Shown piece by piece: positions 10,401 through 17,391 of a stretch of DNA of 57,017 nucleotides. Under the pieces are notes generated by a model. It had not been told where the DNA came from. It ran no database searches and saw only the letters and a program-made list of their open reading frames with translations. The stretch lies in the NCBI RefSeq assembly GCF_001953865.1, contig NZ_MQUQ01000030.1, positions 33,945 to 90,961 of the forward strand, in the 5' to 3' direction. The position numbers and the translations under genes are program-made. Source of the stretch: Amycolatopsis coloradensis. GTDB lineage: Bacteria; Actinomycetota; Actinomycetes; Mycobacteriales; Pseudonocardiaceae. Numbering within the stretch: position 1 is the first letter of the stretch; each line of letters begins with the position of its first letter.

Positions 10401-11355
10401 GCGCAAGGCGGCCGAGGCGTCCGGGCAGCTTCCGGACCTGACGCCGGAAGAGGTCGCGATGCTTTCGACGTCCGATTTCGGGCGCATGCTCCTGGACGAA
10501 TACCGGCAGGCGAGGGAGAAGGCCCAGAGCGGCGGCGGCGTCGTCGAATTCCTCGTCGAGATCGGCGCCGAAGTGCTGCTGGAGGTCATCGGCTGGCGCG
10601 ACGCGGAAAGGTGCTTCGGCGACGGCAACATCGAAGCCTGCATCTGGACCGTGCTCAACGTGGCGTCAGTGGTCGCGGTGTTCCTGAAACTGCCGAAGGT
10701 GGCTTCGGCGGTCGTGAAGATCATCGACAACATCAAGAAGTTCGTGAGCAAGTCCGCGCTCTTCAGCAAGGTCGTGGAGAAGGTCACGCCGATCTTCAAG
10801 ACCATCCGCAAATGGTGCAAGCGGCTCTCCGAAGTCCCGGTGGCCGCCGCCAGGACAGCGGATCTCCCGGACTTCACCTGCGGGCTCGTCGATTACGACA
10901 GCGGCGGGATGTCGTCCATCGCGATGGACGCGCGGATCGGGTCCGGCTTCGGGATCGGGCACAACATCGCGGTCGCCTATCTGGAAGGCTGGACCAACCC
11001 CGACGGCAAATACCCGAACTACGTGATCGGTTACAGCGACGGCGAGGACCGGCACTCCGAGCGGGACATCGTCGAGAAGGTACGGGCCAAGGGAAAGGAT
11101 CCGAAGAACATCAAGGCCCTGTACTCCGAACGAAAGCCGTGCCCCGACTGCGACCGGGATTGGGTGCCTGAAATGGGGGACGATCTGGTCGTCTCGTTCT
11201 CCGTGAACTGGACGAAAGACAAACTGCTCAATTCGGGGTACAAGACGATCCTGCAGGGCTATATGCGGGACGCCTACCGGAAACGCGGCATCCACTTCCC
11301 CGGCGCGCTGATCGCCGAGACCCAGGAGGAACGCGTGCTCGTGGGTGCCGGATGA
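7459..11355 (+). CDS. ALF/coiled-coil polymorphic-toxin-like protein with C-terminal deaminase domain
   Basis: ATG 7459 has TGGGGG upstream and opens a clear signal peptide (RALVLFLVLTVFAGLIQ), so the protein is 1298 aa. Residues about 60-250 are ALF repeats. About 250-990 is an Ala/Glu/Arg/Gln-rich helical rod, broken near 751-785 by a non-repetitive segment (ITDPANTAIRVVAPYAGTD). Residues 1027-1134 form a hydrophobic pre-toxin-like segment (IEACIWTVLNVASVVAVFL). Residues about 1150-1298 carry a cytidine-deaminase-fold signature: H1199-S-E1201 followed by P-C1228-P-D-C1231, which are the expected zinc ligands and general acid/base. Bacterial toxin deaminases of the XOO_2897-like and SCP1.201-like families have this arrangement; the exact family is tentative. 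I infer a secreted interbacterial nucleic-acid or nucleotide deaminase. The next gene overlaps it by ATGA. Confidence 0.85.
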   Translation: MSQPKHALRALVLFLVLTVFAGLIQPGSASADDPPPVTPPPTSPARPMPEDPYRNWDGQAGVPSLVGEPFVRQIVADHAELAEEPEVREAAAAALAAGTATALEEFLEQGLDAARARAAARVAETARQNRVTIQAMAGTGGPIFKAEVQRVLAGTDTDREQFLAYGKEIAQERDTQIAAGTQARADQLRARVTALLGVAGHHVKTAAQAAIDAGDAAIAEFLNTGYLAAARRDAEDRDKQIRDQEAAERAADQLGDLARRSARAMTARGQLVVAHGDALRALQRVANAMVQAGNEARKAKQILDANDAAGNHPADSFTLVKTEAARQVANARTASTDAVGAAERAGVQAAELIAAGLPYGTQWGDMARGMAAAAQGAVHASETAQHAIDATEATDQARNAQERAERHAEQARQWGLHAEQHAQAAKAVADAAAAQAAAAKDAAVRAKSAREQAETAAEAAKAAADRTRGHREEAQRQRDRAKNARQVAEAERVNAANARQRADQAAAEARRQRGEAQRQAGIAEDANQRAQHQERLASDAEQRAVTEEGNARTARDNAYAAEQRKQSAQAKADALTAAEAAARGTTAEGDARRAADSARAEAGQAASAASAARDAANRATGAAVVAREAATESTRAAARARAAAQEAKAAAAASDRAAGQAESSAAETHQHATLANVKASEATLEETKAAEAARSAVQLAEQASQEAMRSLMAAERTRAEADAAFNESVSAATQASVALRASTAASSSSAAITDPANTAIRVVAPYAGTDIDADFVILVASQARAVGDEQARAARERATEAQLAAERAAEAARRAAETVKPAFEAAARAASSAAAAANSAAEAQEAAARAAAEGALARAAGERANASDAAARADAQTARAAANEANADAAIAGRSAAAAERDAQAARDAAGRAENDARLAREAATNAERSAAEARDAADRAEEHARNAAAAAERARQSATEAQQAADRAEERQRQEEEEARRKAAEASGQLPDLTPEEVAMLSTSDFGRMLLDEYRQAREKAQSGGGVVEFLVEIGAEVLLEVIGWRDAERCFGDGNIEACIWTVLNVASVVAVFLKLPKVASAVVKIIDNIKKFVSKSALFSKVVEKVTPIFKTIRKWCKRLSEVPVAAARTADLPDFTCGLVDYDSGGMSSIAMDARIGSGFGIGHNIAVAYLEGWTNPDGKYPNYVIGYSDGEDRHSERDIVEKVRAKGKDPKNIKALYSERKPCPDCDRDWVPEMGDDLVVSFSVNWTKDKLLNSGYKTILQGYMRDAYRKRGIHFPGALIAETQEERVLVGAG

Positions 11356-11744
11356 CGTCGCCGCGACGGGTCTCCCCCGCCGACCAGGAACGGCTGCTCG
11401 CACTGGGCGGCCGGACCGCGGCCGTCCTGCGAGAGGCGGGTTTCCGGGTGATCGCCGAACCGGACCTCTCCGGCCTCAGCGACGAGGGCGGCGCGGCGAT
11501 CGACGTGGACCTCTTCGGACGAGCCGGCGGCGTCTACGTGAACTGGCTGATGAACGTCACCTGGCAGGAGGAGGTCTACCGGCACCTGACGGCCGGGGAG
11601 ATCGAGCATCCGAGAGTGCGGCAGCTGAACGCCGCACACGCGGCGGTGAGGGCGGCGCTCACCGCGGTCCTCTCCGCCGCGGGCCTCACCGTGGTGCCGA
11701 GCGAGGACGACATGCGGCCGCTGGAGCTGCGGGTCGTCGGCTGA
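11352..11744 (+). CDS. Candidate immunity protein to the deaminase toxin
   Basis: This 130-aa protein begins inside the stop of the deaminase gene (ATGA overlap), so the two are translationally coupled. It has no signal peptide and no membrane segment, so it should stay in the cytoplasm. The sequence alternates helices and strands (GGRTAAVLREAGFRVI, AAIDVDLFGRAGGVYVNW) with an acidic, Trp-containing centre (WLMNVTWQEEVYRHL). I do not recognise it, and it is not a SUKH protein by eye. Size, location, coupling and cytosolic nature fit an immunity protein for the preceding effector. A secretion chaperone is the alternative. Confidence 0.6.
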   Translation: MTSPRRVSPADQERLLALGGRTAAVLREAGFRVIAEPDLSGLSDEGGAAIDVDLFGRAGGVYVNWLMNVTWQEEVYRHLTAGEIEHPRVRQLNAAHAAVRAALTAVLSAAGLTVVPSEDDMRPLELRVVG

Positions 11745-11812
11745 CGCTGGTGTGACCGGTCCGTGAAGGCCTACCTACGCGAGGCTGACGATCACCGAGG
11801 GCTATCGGGATC

Positions 11813-11859
11813 GACGATGAAGGAATTGGGACGTTGAACGTCCCAATTCCTTCATCGTC
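11813..11859. repeat. Perfect 23-bp palindrome
   Basis: Arms 11813-11835 and 11837-11859 are perfect complements around a single central G. The left arm begins GACGATGAAGGAATTGGGAC. There is no T-run, so it is not a textbook terminator, although it is the first structure after the candidate immunity gene. It contains the GAAGG/CCTTC seed of the larger palindrome family but has a different core. Confidence 0.75.
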
Positions 11860-11880
11860 ACCACGCCACTCGACTCCAGA

Positions 11881-11937
11881 CCATGATCAACGGAGGATCG
11901 GGGACGGTGAGTGTCCCGAATCCTCCGTTGCTCATGG
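11881..11937. repeat. Imperfect 25-bp inverted repeat
   Basis: Arms 11881-11905 and 11913-11937 pair over 25 positions with three mismatches and a 7-nt loop. The left arm begins CCATGATCAACGGAGGAT. It lies 21 bp from the preceding palindrome. The imperfect pairing suggests an older copy. I see no open frame or promoter that explains it. Confidence 0.65.
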
Positions 11938-12047
11938 TCGTGCCACACAGTTCCGCGTGAACGGTCCGGTCACGACGACCAGGCGGCCGGCTGTGGAAAC
12001 AGGGACGTTCAACCTGGATCCACCACGGGTAACAGCTCCGTCCCAGA

Positions 12048-12100
12048 TACGTGAAGGCCCCCTTCATTGCGCTAGGCGCAATGAAGGGGGCCTTCACGTA
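12048..12100. repeat. GTGAAGG-family palindrome at the qcrB 3' end
   Basis: Perfect 25-bp arms (12048-12072 and 12076-12100) with a TAG loop. The left arm reads TACGTGAAGGCCCCCTTCAT and continues four to five more bases. It lies 11 bp beyond the stop of qcrB and faces the toxin locus, so a bidirectional terminator role is plausible. It is one of the best-conserved members of a family repeated across the window. Confidence 0.8.
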
Positions 12101-12111
12101 CTTCTGCCGAC

Positions 12112-13779
12112 CTAGTGCCCGGAGGAGATCTCCCTGCGCTCCGCCGAGGGCTCGCCGCCGATGTCGTCGACCTTGCCGTTGCCGTGCCCGTTGGATCGGG
12201 CGCGCTCCAGCGCGACCGTCTCCTCGACCGGGTCCGGCGACCAGGTCGAACCCGCGACGGCGTGTCCGGCCGAGCCGAGCTTGTTCATCTTCTTCGGCAC
12301 CGACGCGCCCTGGTACTCGAGCGGCAGCGGGTGGCCGTGATCGTCCACCGGGCCGAGCGGCTGGTGGATTTCGATGAACTCACCGTGCGGCAGGCGCTTG
12401 ATGATGCCGGTTTCGACACCGTGCTCCAGCACCTCGCGGTCGGCCCGCTGAAGACCCAGGCAGATCCGGTAGGTGAGGTAATACGCGATCGGCGGTGCGA
12501 GCAGCACACCGATCCGGCCCGCCCACGTCGTCGCGTTCAGCGAGATGTCGAAGGCGAACGCGATGATGTCGTTGAAGCCCGACAGCATGATGACCGCGAA
12601 GAACGTCAGGGCCATGATGCCCAGCGAGGTCCGGACCGGGACGTCGCGCGGACGCTGCAGCAGGTTGTGGTGCGCGATGTCCTTGGACAGCTTTCGCTCG
12701 ATCCACGGATACATCACCAGCAACCCGATCAGCAGCGGCATCCCGACCGCGCCGGGGAAGAACACCGCGGGGACCGTGTAGTTCCCGAGGTAGAGCTCCC
12801 ACGCGGGCCAGATCCGCAGCATGCCGTCGGCCCAGGCCATGTACCAGTCAGGCTGCGAACCCGCCGAGACCTGCGCCGCGTTGTACGGGCCGATGTTCCA
12901 GATCGGGTTGATCTGGAAGAGGCCTGACATCAGCGCGATGACGCCGGTGACCAGCGCGAAGAACGCACCGCCCTTGAGCGCGAAGACCGGCATGATGCGA
13001 ACGCCGACGACGTTGGTCTCCTTACGGCGCACGCCGGGGAACTGCGTGTGCTTCTGGTACCAGACCAGCGCGAGGTGCGCACCCACCAGCGCGAGCATGA
13101 TGCCCGGCAGCAGCAGGATGTGGATCGTGTACAGGCGCGGGATGATCTCGTTGCCGGGGAACTCGCCGCCGAACAGCGCCCAGTGGAGCCAGGTGCCCAT
13201 GACCGGCACCGACAGCACGATGCCCGACAGCGTCGCGCGGATACCGGTACCGGAGAGCAGGTCGTCCGGGAGCGAGTAGCCGAAGAAGCCTTCGAACATG
13301 CCCAGGACCAGCAGCAGCGCGCCGATGACCCAGTTCGCCTCACGCGGGCGACGGAACGCGCCGGTGAAGAAGATCCGGAACATGTGCACCATCATCGAGG
13401 CCACGAAGATCAGCGCGGCCCAGTGGTGCAGCTGGCGGACGAACAGACCGCCGCGGACGTCGAACGAGATGTCGAGCGTGGTCGCGAAGGCCCGCGACAT
13501 CTCGACGCCCTGAAGGCCGGTGTAGCTGCCGTTGTAGACGACCTCCTCCATGGAGGGGTCGAAGAACAGTGTGAGGTACACACCCGACAGCAGCAGGATG
13601 ATGAAGCTGTAGAGCGCGATCTCGCCGAGGAGGAACGACCAGTGGGTCGGGAACACCTTGTTGATCTGGTGCCGCATGCCCTTGGCCAGGTGATACCGGT
13701 CGTCGGCCCACTTGGCACCCGCGCCCGCGGCCTTCTCGACCGGGTTCGTCCCCTTCGTCGGGGTGGTGAGTGAACTCAT
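12112..13779 (-). CDS. qcrB: Cytochrome bc1 complex cytochrome b subunit
   Basis: A 555-aa multi-pass protein of the actinobacterial QcrB type. It carries the cytochrome b N-terminal region with haem-ligating His residues (RQLHHWAALIFVASMMVHMF), the quinol-site PDWYMAW segment, and a long hydrophilic C-terminal extension typical of actinobacteria. It oxidises menaquinol and passes electrons to the Rieske protein and QcrC in the membrane bc1-aa3 supercomplex. Its ATG overlaps the qcrA stop (ATGA), so it is the last gene of ctaE-qcrC-qcrA-qcrB. A perfect 25-bp palindrome follows it. Confidence 0.97.
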   Translation of the reverse strand: MSSLTTPTKGTNPVEKAAGAGAKWADDRYHLAKGMRHQINKVFPTHWSFLLGEIALYSFIILLLSGVYLTLFFDPSMEEVVYNGSYTGLQGVEMSRAFATTLDISFDVRGGLFVRQLHHWAALIFVASMMVHMFRIFFTGAFRRPREANWVIGALLLVLGMFEGFFGYSLPDDLLSGTGIRATLSGIVLSVPVMGTWLHWALFGGEFPGNEIIPRLYTIHILLLPGIMLALVGAHLALVWYQKHTQFPGVRRKETNVVGVRIMPVFALKGGAFFALVTGVIALMSGLFQINPIWNIGPYNAAQVSAGSQPDWYMAWADGMLRIWPAWELYLGNYTVPAVFFPGAVGMPLLIGLLVMYPWIERKLSKDIAHHNLLQRPRDVPVRTSLGIMALTFFAVIMLSGFNDIIAFAFDISLNATTWAGRIGVLLAPPIAYYLTYRICLGLQRADREVLEHGVETGIIKRLPHGEFIEIHQPLGPVDDHGHPLPLEYQGASVPKKMNKLGSAGHAVAGSTWSPDPVEETVALERARSNGHGNGKVDDIGGEPSAERREISSGH

Positions 13780-14909
13780 GACTTACGCTCCCAAAAGGCC
13801 GGTCCGACGGCCTCGTTGAAGTCTCCGCGCGCGATCAGGAAGCCCTCTTTGTCCACTGTAATCGGAAGCTGGGCCAACGGCCGCGTCGCCGGACCGAAAA
13901 TCGGCTTGGCGTAGTGGAGCGCGTCGAACTGCGACTGGTGACAGGGGCAGAGGATGCGGTTGGTCCGCTGCTCGTACAGGGAGGTCGGGCAGCCGACGTG
14001 GCTGCAGATCTTCGTGTACGCGTAGTAGTCGCCGAAGTTGTAGTCTTCCTGGCCCTGACGCTTGATGACCTTGGCGGCGTCGGTCGGGCGGAGGCGGATC
14101 AGCATGACGGGGTTGTCGACCCGCTTGAAGGCGGCGGACAACGCGTGCTCGTCCTCCCGCTCAGACTCGCGGAACGGGAACACCGTCTCCATGGCGCCCG
14201 CGTCGAGGTCCTCGACCCGGACCAGGGAGACCTCGTGCGGACGGCCGGTGTTGCGGCGCAGGTAGACGACCTCTTCCGGGAAGTTCTTCTTCCAGCCCGA
14301 GTGCCACAGCGAGTCGCGGTTCTCGGTGTCCTTCCACGGGTCCTTGATGAAGGACGCGACCGGCAGCGCCGCGACGGCGAGGCCGAGCACCCCGGCACCG
14401 GCGCCCGCGGACCGCTTGATCAGCGACCGGCGCGCGATGGTGCTGTCGCTGCCCGAGTGGGCCAGCTGCGCGAGGATGGTGGCCTTGTCGACCTCTTTCG
14501 ACCCGCCGTCCCCGCGCTCCTGCACCGCGACCTCGGCCGGGATGAACTTCTTGGTGTAGAGGACCGCGCCGATGCCGATGCTGAGCACGGCGAGGCCGAG
14601 GGTGACCCCGAGCAGCGGTGTGTAGAGCGTGTACAGCGTGTACCCGTGATGGCCCGGCTCGGTGTACTCGAACCACTCCGGCCAGGCGAGGATCACGACG
14701 AACGCGAGGCCGGACAACGCGGCCAGCACGAACCAGAGGGCGACCGAGCGCTCGGCGCGCTTCTCAGCCCGCGTCCCCTCGACCGGCCACGGCTTCGGGT
14801 ACTCCACGATCTCGACCCCGTCGAGCGCGGTACCCAGCTTGACGAGCTGGTCGCGATCCATGTCCGCCAATTCCGCCTCTGTCGGCGGCTTCGGCCCTTC
14901 GGCGCTCAT
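13776..14909 (-). CDS. qcrA: Cytochrome bc1 complex Rieske iron-sulfur subunit
   Basis: A 377-aa protein. I start it at ATG 14909, which overlaps the qcrC stop (ATGA); an upstream in-frame start would extend into qcrC and add an unconserved Arg-rich tail. Three N-terminal membrane segments, as usual in actinobacterial QcrA, are visible (ALWFVLAALSGLAFVVILAW, LLGVTLGLAVLSIGIGAVLY, GVLGLAVAALPVASF). An RR pair (RRSLIKRS) precedes the third and fits Tat-dependent insertion. The [2Fe-2S] site is complete: C302 and H304 in CSHVGC, C321 and H324 in CPCHQS, with C307/C323 for the disulfide. It shuttles electrons from the quinol site to QcrC. Confidence 0.96.
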   Translation of the reverse strand: MSAEGPKPPTEAELADMDRDQLVKLGTALDGVEIVEYPKPWPVEGTRAEKRAERSVALWFVLAALSGLAFVVILAWPEWFEYTEPGHHGYTLYTLYTPLLGVTLGLAVLSIGIGAVLYTKKFIPAEVAVQERGDGGSKEVDKATILAQLAHSGSDSTIARRSLIKRSAGAGAGVLGLAVAALPVASFIKDPWKDTENRDSLWHSGWKKNFPEEVVYLRRNTGRPHEVSLVRVEDLDAGAMETVFPFRESEREDEHALSAAFKRVDNPVMLIRLRPTDAAKVIKRQGQEDYNFGDYYAYTKICSHVGCPTSLYEQRTNRILCPCHQSQFDALHYAKPIFGPATRPLAQLPITVDKEGFLIARGDFNEAVGPAFWERKS

Positions 14910-15724
14910 GCCTTCGATCCAATCCACAACGTCACGCCGATCAGCGCGGCGATCCCGACGATCCACGCGATCGCGCCCTCCGAGGCCGGGCCAAGACCGC
15001 CGAGCGAGCTACCGCCGGGGGAGTTTTTCCCGTCACTCACGGACTTCACGAACGCGATGATGTCCTTCTTCTCCTCCGGCGACAGCTGCCGGTCGGAGAA
15101 CTTGGGCATGTTCTGCGGCCCGGTGAGCATCGCGGTGTAGATCTGCTCTTCCGTGGCCGGGTCCAGGTTCGGGGCGAACTTGCCCGACGAGAGCGCGCCG
15201 CCGCGGCCGGTGAAACCGTGGCAGGAGGCGCAGTTGAGGCGGAAGAGTTCGCTGCCGCGCGCGACGTCCTCGCCGCGCAGCGCGTCACCCTTCTCGGCGG
15301 GACGCTGCGCGCCACCGCCGTTGGCCTGGATGTAGGCGCCCAGCGCGTTGATCTCGGCCTCGGACAGCTTCGGCGGCTTCCGCTGCGCCTGGGCCTCCTG
15401 GCGCACGGCGGGCATGCGGCCGGTCGAGGTCTGGAAGTACACGGCCGCGTCGCCGATGCCGATGAGGCTCGGGCCACGGTCGGTGACGCCTTCGAGCTTC
15501 GGCCCGTGACATTCGATACACGTGTTGTTGTAGAGCTTTTCGCCCTCGCGCAGGAGGGCGGACTCGCCCTGCGCCTGCGCGGTCTGCGGCTCCGGTGCGA
15601 AAACGGCGTACAGCCCGCCCACGCTCAGCAGCGCGATCCCGAGCGCCAGCGCGCCGGCGAACCGCTTGCGCGCCTTGGAGCGCTTGCGGAAGCGGCGCTC
15701 CGTCTTGTCCTTGCTGGAGGTCAT
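14906..15724 (-). CDS. qcrC: Cytochrome bc1 complex dihaem cytochrome c subunit
   Basis: A 272-aa protein with an N-terminal signal-anchor (FAGALALGIALLSVGGLYAVF), two c-type haem motifs (CIECHG and CASCHG) and a C-terminal membrane helix (AIAWIVGIAALIGVTLWIG). The dihaem form replaces separate cytochromes c1 and c and hands electrons directly to cytochrome aa3 oxidase in actinobacteria. The ATG at 15724 gives the expected signal region. It lies 55 bp after ctaE and overlaps qcrA by ATGA. Confidence 0.96.
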   Translation of the reverse strand: MTSSKDKTERRFRKRSKARKRFAGALALGIALLSVGGLYAVFAPEPQTAQAQGESALLREGEKLYNNTCIECHGPKLEGVTDRGPSLIGIGDAAVYFQTSTGRMPAVRQEAQAQRKPPKLSEAEINALGAYIQANGGGAQRPAEKGDALRGEDVARGSELFRLNCASCHGFTGRGGALSSGKFAPNLDPATEEQIYTAMLTGPQNMPKFSDRQLSPEEKKDIIAFVKSVSDGKNSPGGSSLGGLGPASEGAIAWIVGIAALIGVTLWIGSKA

Positions 15725-15779
15725 CTTGCGGCAACCCTTGCTGTCAGTTCAGGCCGATAGGTCGTGGTGGGGGCTTCGT

Positions 15780-16403
15780 TCACGGAAGGATGTAGATCAC
15801 CGCGAACAGGCCCACCCACACGATGTCGACGAAGTGCCAGTAGTACGACACGACGATCGCCGAGGTGGCCTGGGCCGGGGTGAACTTGCTCAGCTTGGTG
15901 CGGATAAGCAGGTACACGAACGCGATGAGCCCGCCGATGACGTGCAGGCCGTGGAACCCGGTCGCGAGGTAGAAGACCGTGCCGTACGCGCCGGACGGGA
16001 TGGTCAGCCCCTCGTGGATCAGGTTCAGGTACTCGTAGCCCTGGCCGCCCACGAAGATCGCGCCCATGATCAAGGTGATGATGTACCAGCGGCGGAGGCC
16101 GAACACGTCACCCTTTTCGGCGGCGAACACACCGAACTGGCAGGTGAACGACGACGCCACGAGGATCACCGTGAACGGGATCGCCAGCGCGATGTTCAGG
16201 TGGAAGGGCTCACCGTGCAGCGGCGGCGGCCATTGGCCGGACGCGTTCTGCGCCTTCACGGTGAAGAACATGGCGAACAGTCCGGCGAAGAACATCAGTT
16301 CGCTGGACAGCCACACGATGGTGCCGACACTGACCATGTTCGGCCGGTTCAGCGAGTGGACCCGCTGGCTGATGGTGGGAGCTGCCGTTGTCACGCGTCG
16401 CAT
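15780..16403 (-). CDS. ctaE: Cytochrome c oxidase subunit III
   Basis: A 207-aa protein with five hydrophobic helices, the usual subunit III length in actinobacteria. Typical segments include MVSVGTIVWLSSELMFFAGL and the C-terminal YYWHFVDIVWVGLFAVIYIL. It is a structural subunit of the aa3 oxidase and heads the operon that continues into qcrC-qcrA-qcrB. This links oxidase and bc1 synthesis, in line with the supercomplex. The promoter should lie in the roughly 95-bp gap shared with the divergent gene at 16499. Confidence 0.96.
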   Translation of the reverse strand: MRRVTTAAPTISQRVHSLNRPNMVSVGTIVWLSSELMFFAGLFAMFFTVKAQNASGQWPPPLHGEPFHLNIALAIPFTVILVASSFTCQFGVFAAEKGDVFGLRRWYIITLIMGAIFVGGQGYEYLNLIHEGLTIPSGAYGTVFYLATGFHGLHVIGGLIAFVYLLIRTKLSKFTPAQATSAIVVSYYWHFVDIVWVGLFAVIYILP

Positions 16404-16498
16404 TATGTCCTCTCACGCATGGGGCCCGCCGGGTGGGTCCACGGCAAGTCGCATGCGTGTCGGGTCACATCTGAACGAAAGAGGGGACTGGGCTACTC

Positions 16499-16915
16499 AT
16501 GGGTTTACTAGATCGGCTCCGTGACCTGGTCAAGAAGCCGAACCTCCCAGGTCTGACGGTCGACACGCCCGGCGTGGAGGTCGTCGCGGAGGCCTTCGAT
16601 CCGGCCGAGGCGGACTCTTCGGTGCTGGCGAGATCACCCGCTTGGGTCGCCGAAGCACCCGCGATCTTGCGCCACCACTTGAAACTTCCGCCCGAAAAGG
16701 TGGCGGAGGCGACCTCGATCCTCGCCCAGGACGGCTGGGAGCTGCGGGAACAGGGGCCGGACGGCGGCTTCACGCTGACGCACGCGGTGCGCGTCCAGAC
16801 CCTCGACGCGCTGCATTGCGCGCAGGAACGGTCGCGGATGGCGGGCCTGGCGCAGCGGCTCGGCGGGGACTCGCTGGGCTGGGACGCGCTCCAGCCGTCG
16901 GGTGCGTCCACGTGA
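16499..16915 (+). CDS. Conserved hypothetical protein
   Basis: A 138-aa soluble protein divergent from ctaE. It opens with MGLLDRLRDLVKKPNLPGL and contains LPPEKVAEATSILAQDGWEL, with no signal, membrane segment or recognisable catalytic motif. The ATG has GAGGGG about a dozen bases upstream. The codon pattern is like its neighbours, so it is a real gene of unknown function. It may share an operon with the next gene and trpD. Confidence 0.75.
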   Translation: MGLLDRLRDLVKKPNLPGLTVDTPGVEVVAEAFDPAEADSSVLARSPAWVAEAPAILRHHLKLPPEKVAEATSILAQDGWELREQGPDGGFTLTHAVRVQTLDALHCAQERSRMAGLAQRLGGDSLGWDALQPSGAST

Positions 16916-16976
16916 TGTCGGTCATGGCGGATAACATCGCGGGGTCGACATGACTAAACGAGGCGGAGGCGCGCTC

Positions 16977-17387
16977 ATGGGCGAGCAGGCGATGCGGATC
17001 CTGGTGTTCAGCCACAAGGCGGAGGTGCGCGAGGCGATCATCAACGCCGTCGGCCGCAGGCCCGCCGCCGACCTCGGCCGGGTGGACTACACCGAGGCGT
17101 CCGGCATCTCCGAGGTGCTCGTCGAGATGGACGCGGGCAACGTGGACCTGGCCATCCTCGACGGCGAGGCGCAGCCGACCGGCGGCATCGGGCTGACCCG
17201 TCAGCTCAAGAACGAGATCGAGCACTGCCCGCCGATCATCGTGTCGGTGCGGCGCAAGGACGACCGCTGGCTCGCGACCTGGTCGCAGGCCGACGCGGTG
17301 CTGGTCCACCCGCTCGACCCGCTGACCGCCGCCGAGACGGTCGCCGACGTGCTGCGCGCCCGGCGGGTGCCGGCCGTGCGCGGCTGA
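16977..17387 (+). CDS. Atypical response-regulator receiver-like protein
   Basis: A 136-aa protein. ATG 16977 is preferred over 16950 because GGAGG lies seven bases upstream. The alternating hydrophobic strands (MRILVFSH, VDLAILDG, PPIIVSVRRKDD) follow the receiver fold, with D in LAILDGEA at the phospho-acceptor position and K in RRKDD near the conserved lysine. The acidic pair normally after strand 1 is replaced by SHKAE, so metal binding and phosphorylation are doubtful. There is no output domain and no kinase next to it. It ends five bases before trpD. Confidence 0.7.
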   Translation: MGEQAMRILVFSHKAEVREAIINAVGRRPAADLGRVDYTEASGISEVLVEMDAGNVDLAILDGEAQPTGGIGLTRQLKNEIEHCPPIIVSVRRKDDRWLATWSQADAVLVHPLDPLTAAETVADVLRARRVPAVRG

Positions 17388-17391
17388 GCCG

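Larger units (their letters stand above)
11745..12111. other. 367-bp palindrome-rich intergenic spacer
   Basis: No convincing gene lies here. The stretch separates the toxin-like locus from the converging qcr operon. It holds three successive long inverted repeats (11813-11859, 11881-11937, 12048-12100) and a short half-motif GTGAAGGC at 11763. No direct repeats, tRNA remnant or att-like core were recognised. Confidence 0.7.

Noticed and set aside
98..11403. Very long minus-strand open frames opposite the ALF genes
   Set aside because: They mirror the plus-strand genes in GC-rich sequence, are Arg/Gly/Val-rich, and have no ribosome sites or domains.
11745..12111. tRNA or attachment site at the edge of the accessory locus
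   Set aside because: No cloverleaf-like T-loop or A-box sequence and no direct repeats were found; only palindromes.
14910..14966. Longer N-terminus for qcrA
   Set aside because: It extends inside qcrC with an Arg-rich tail; ATG 14909 gives the normal ATGA coupling and family start.
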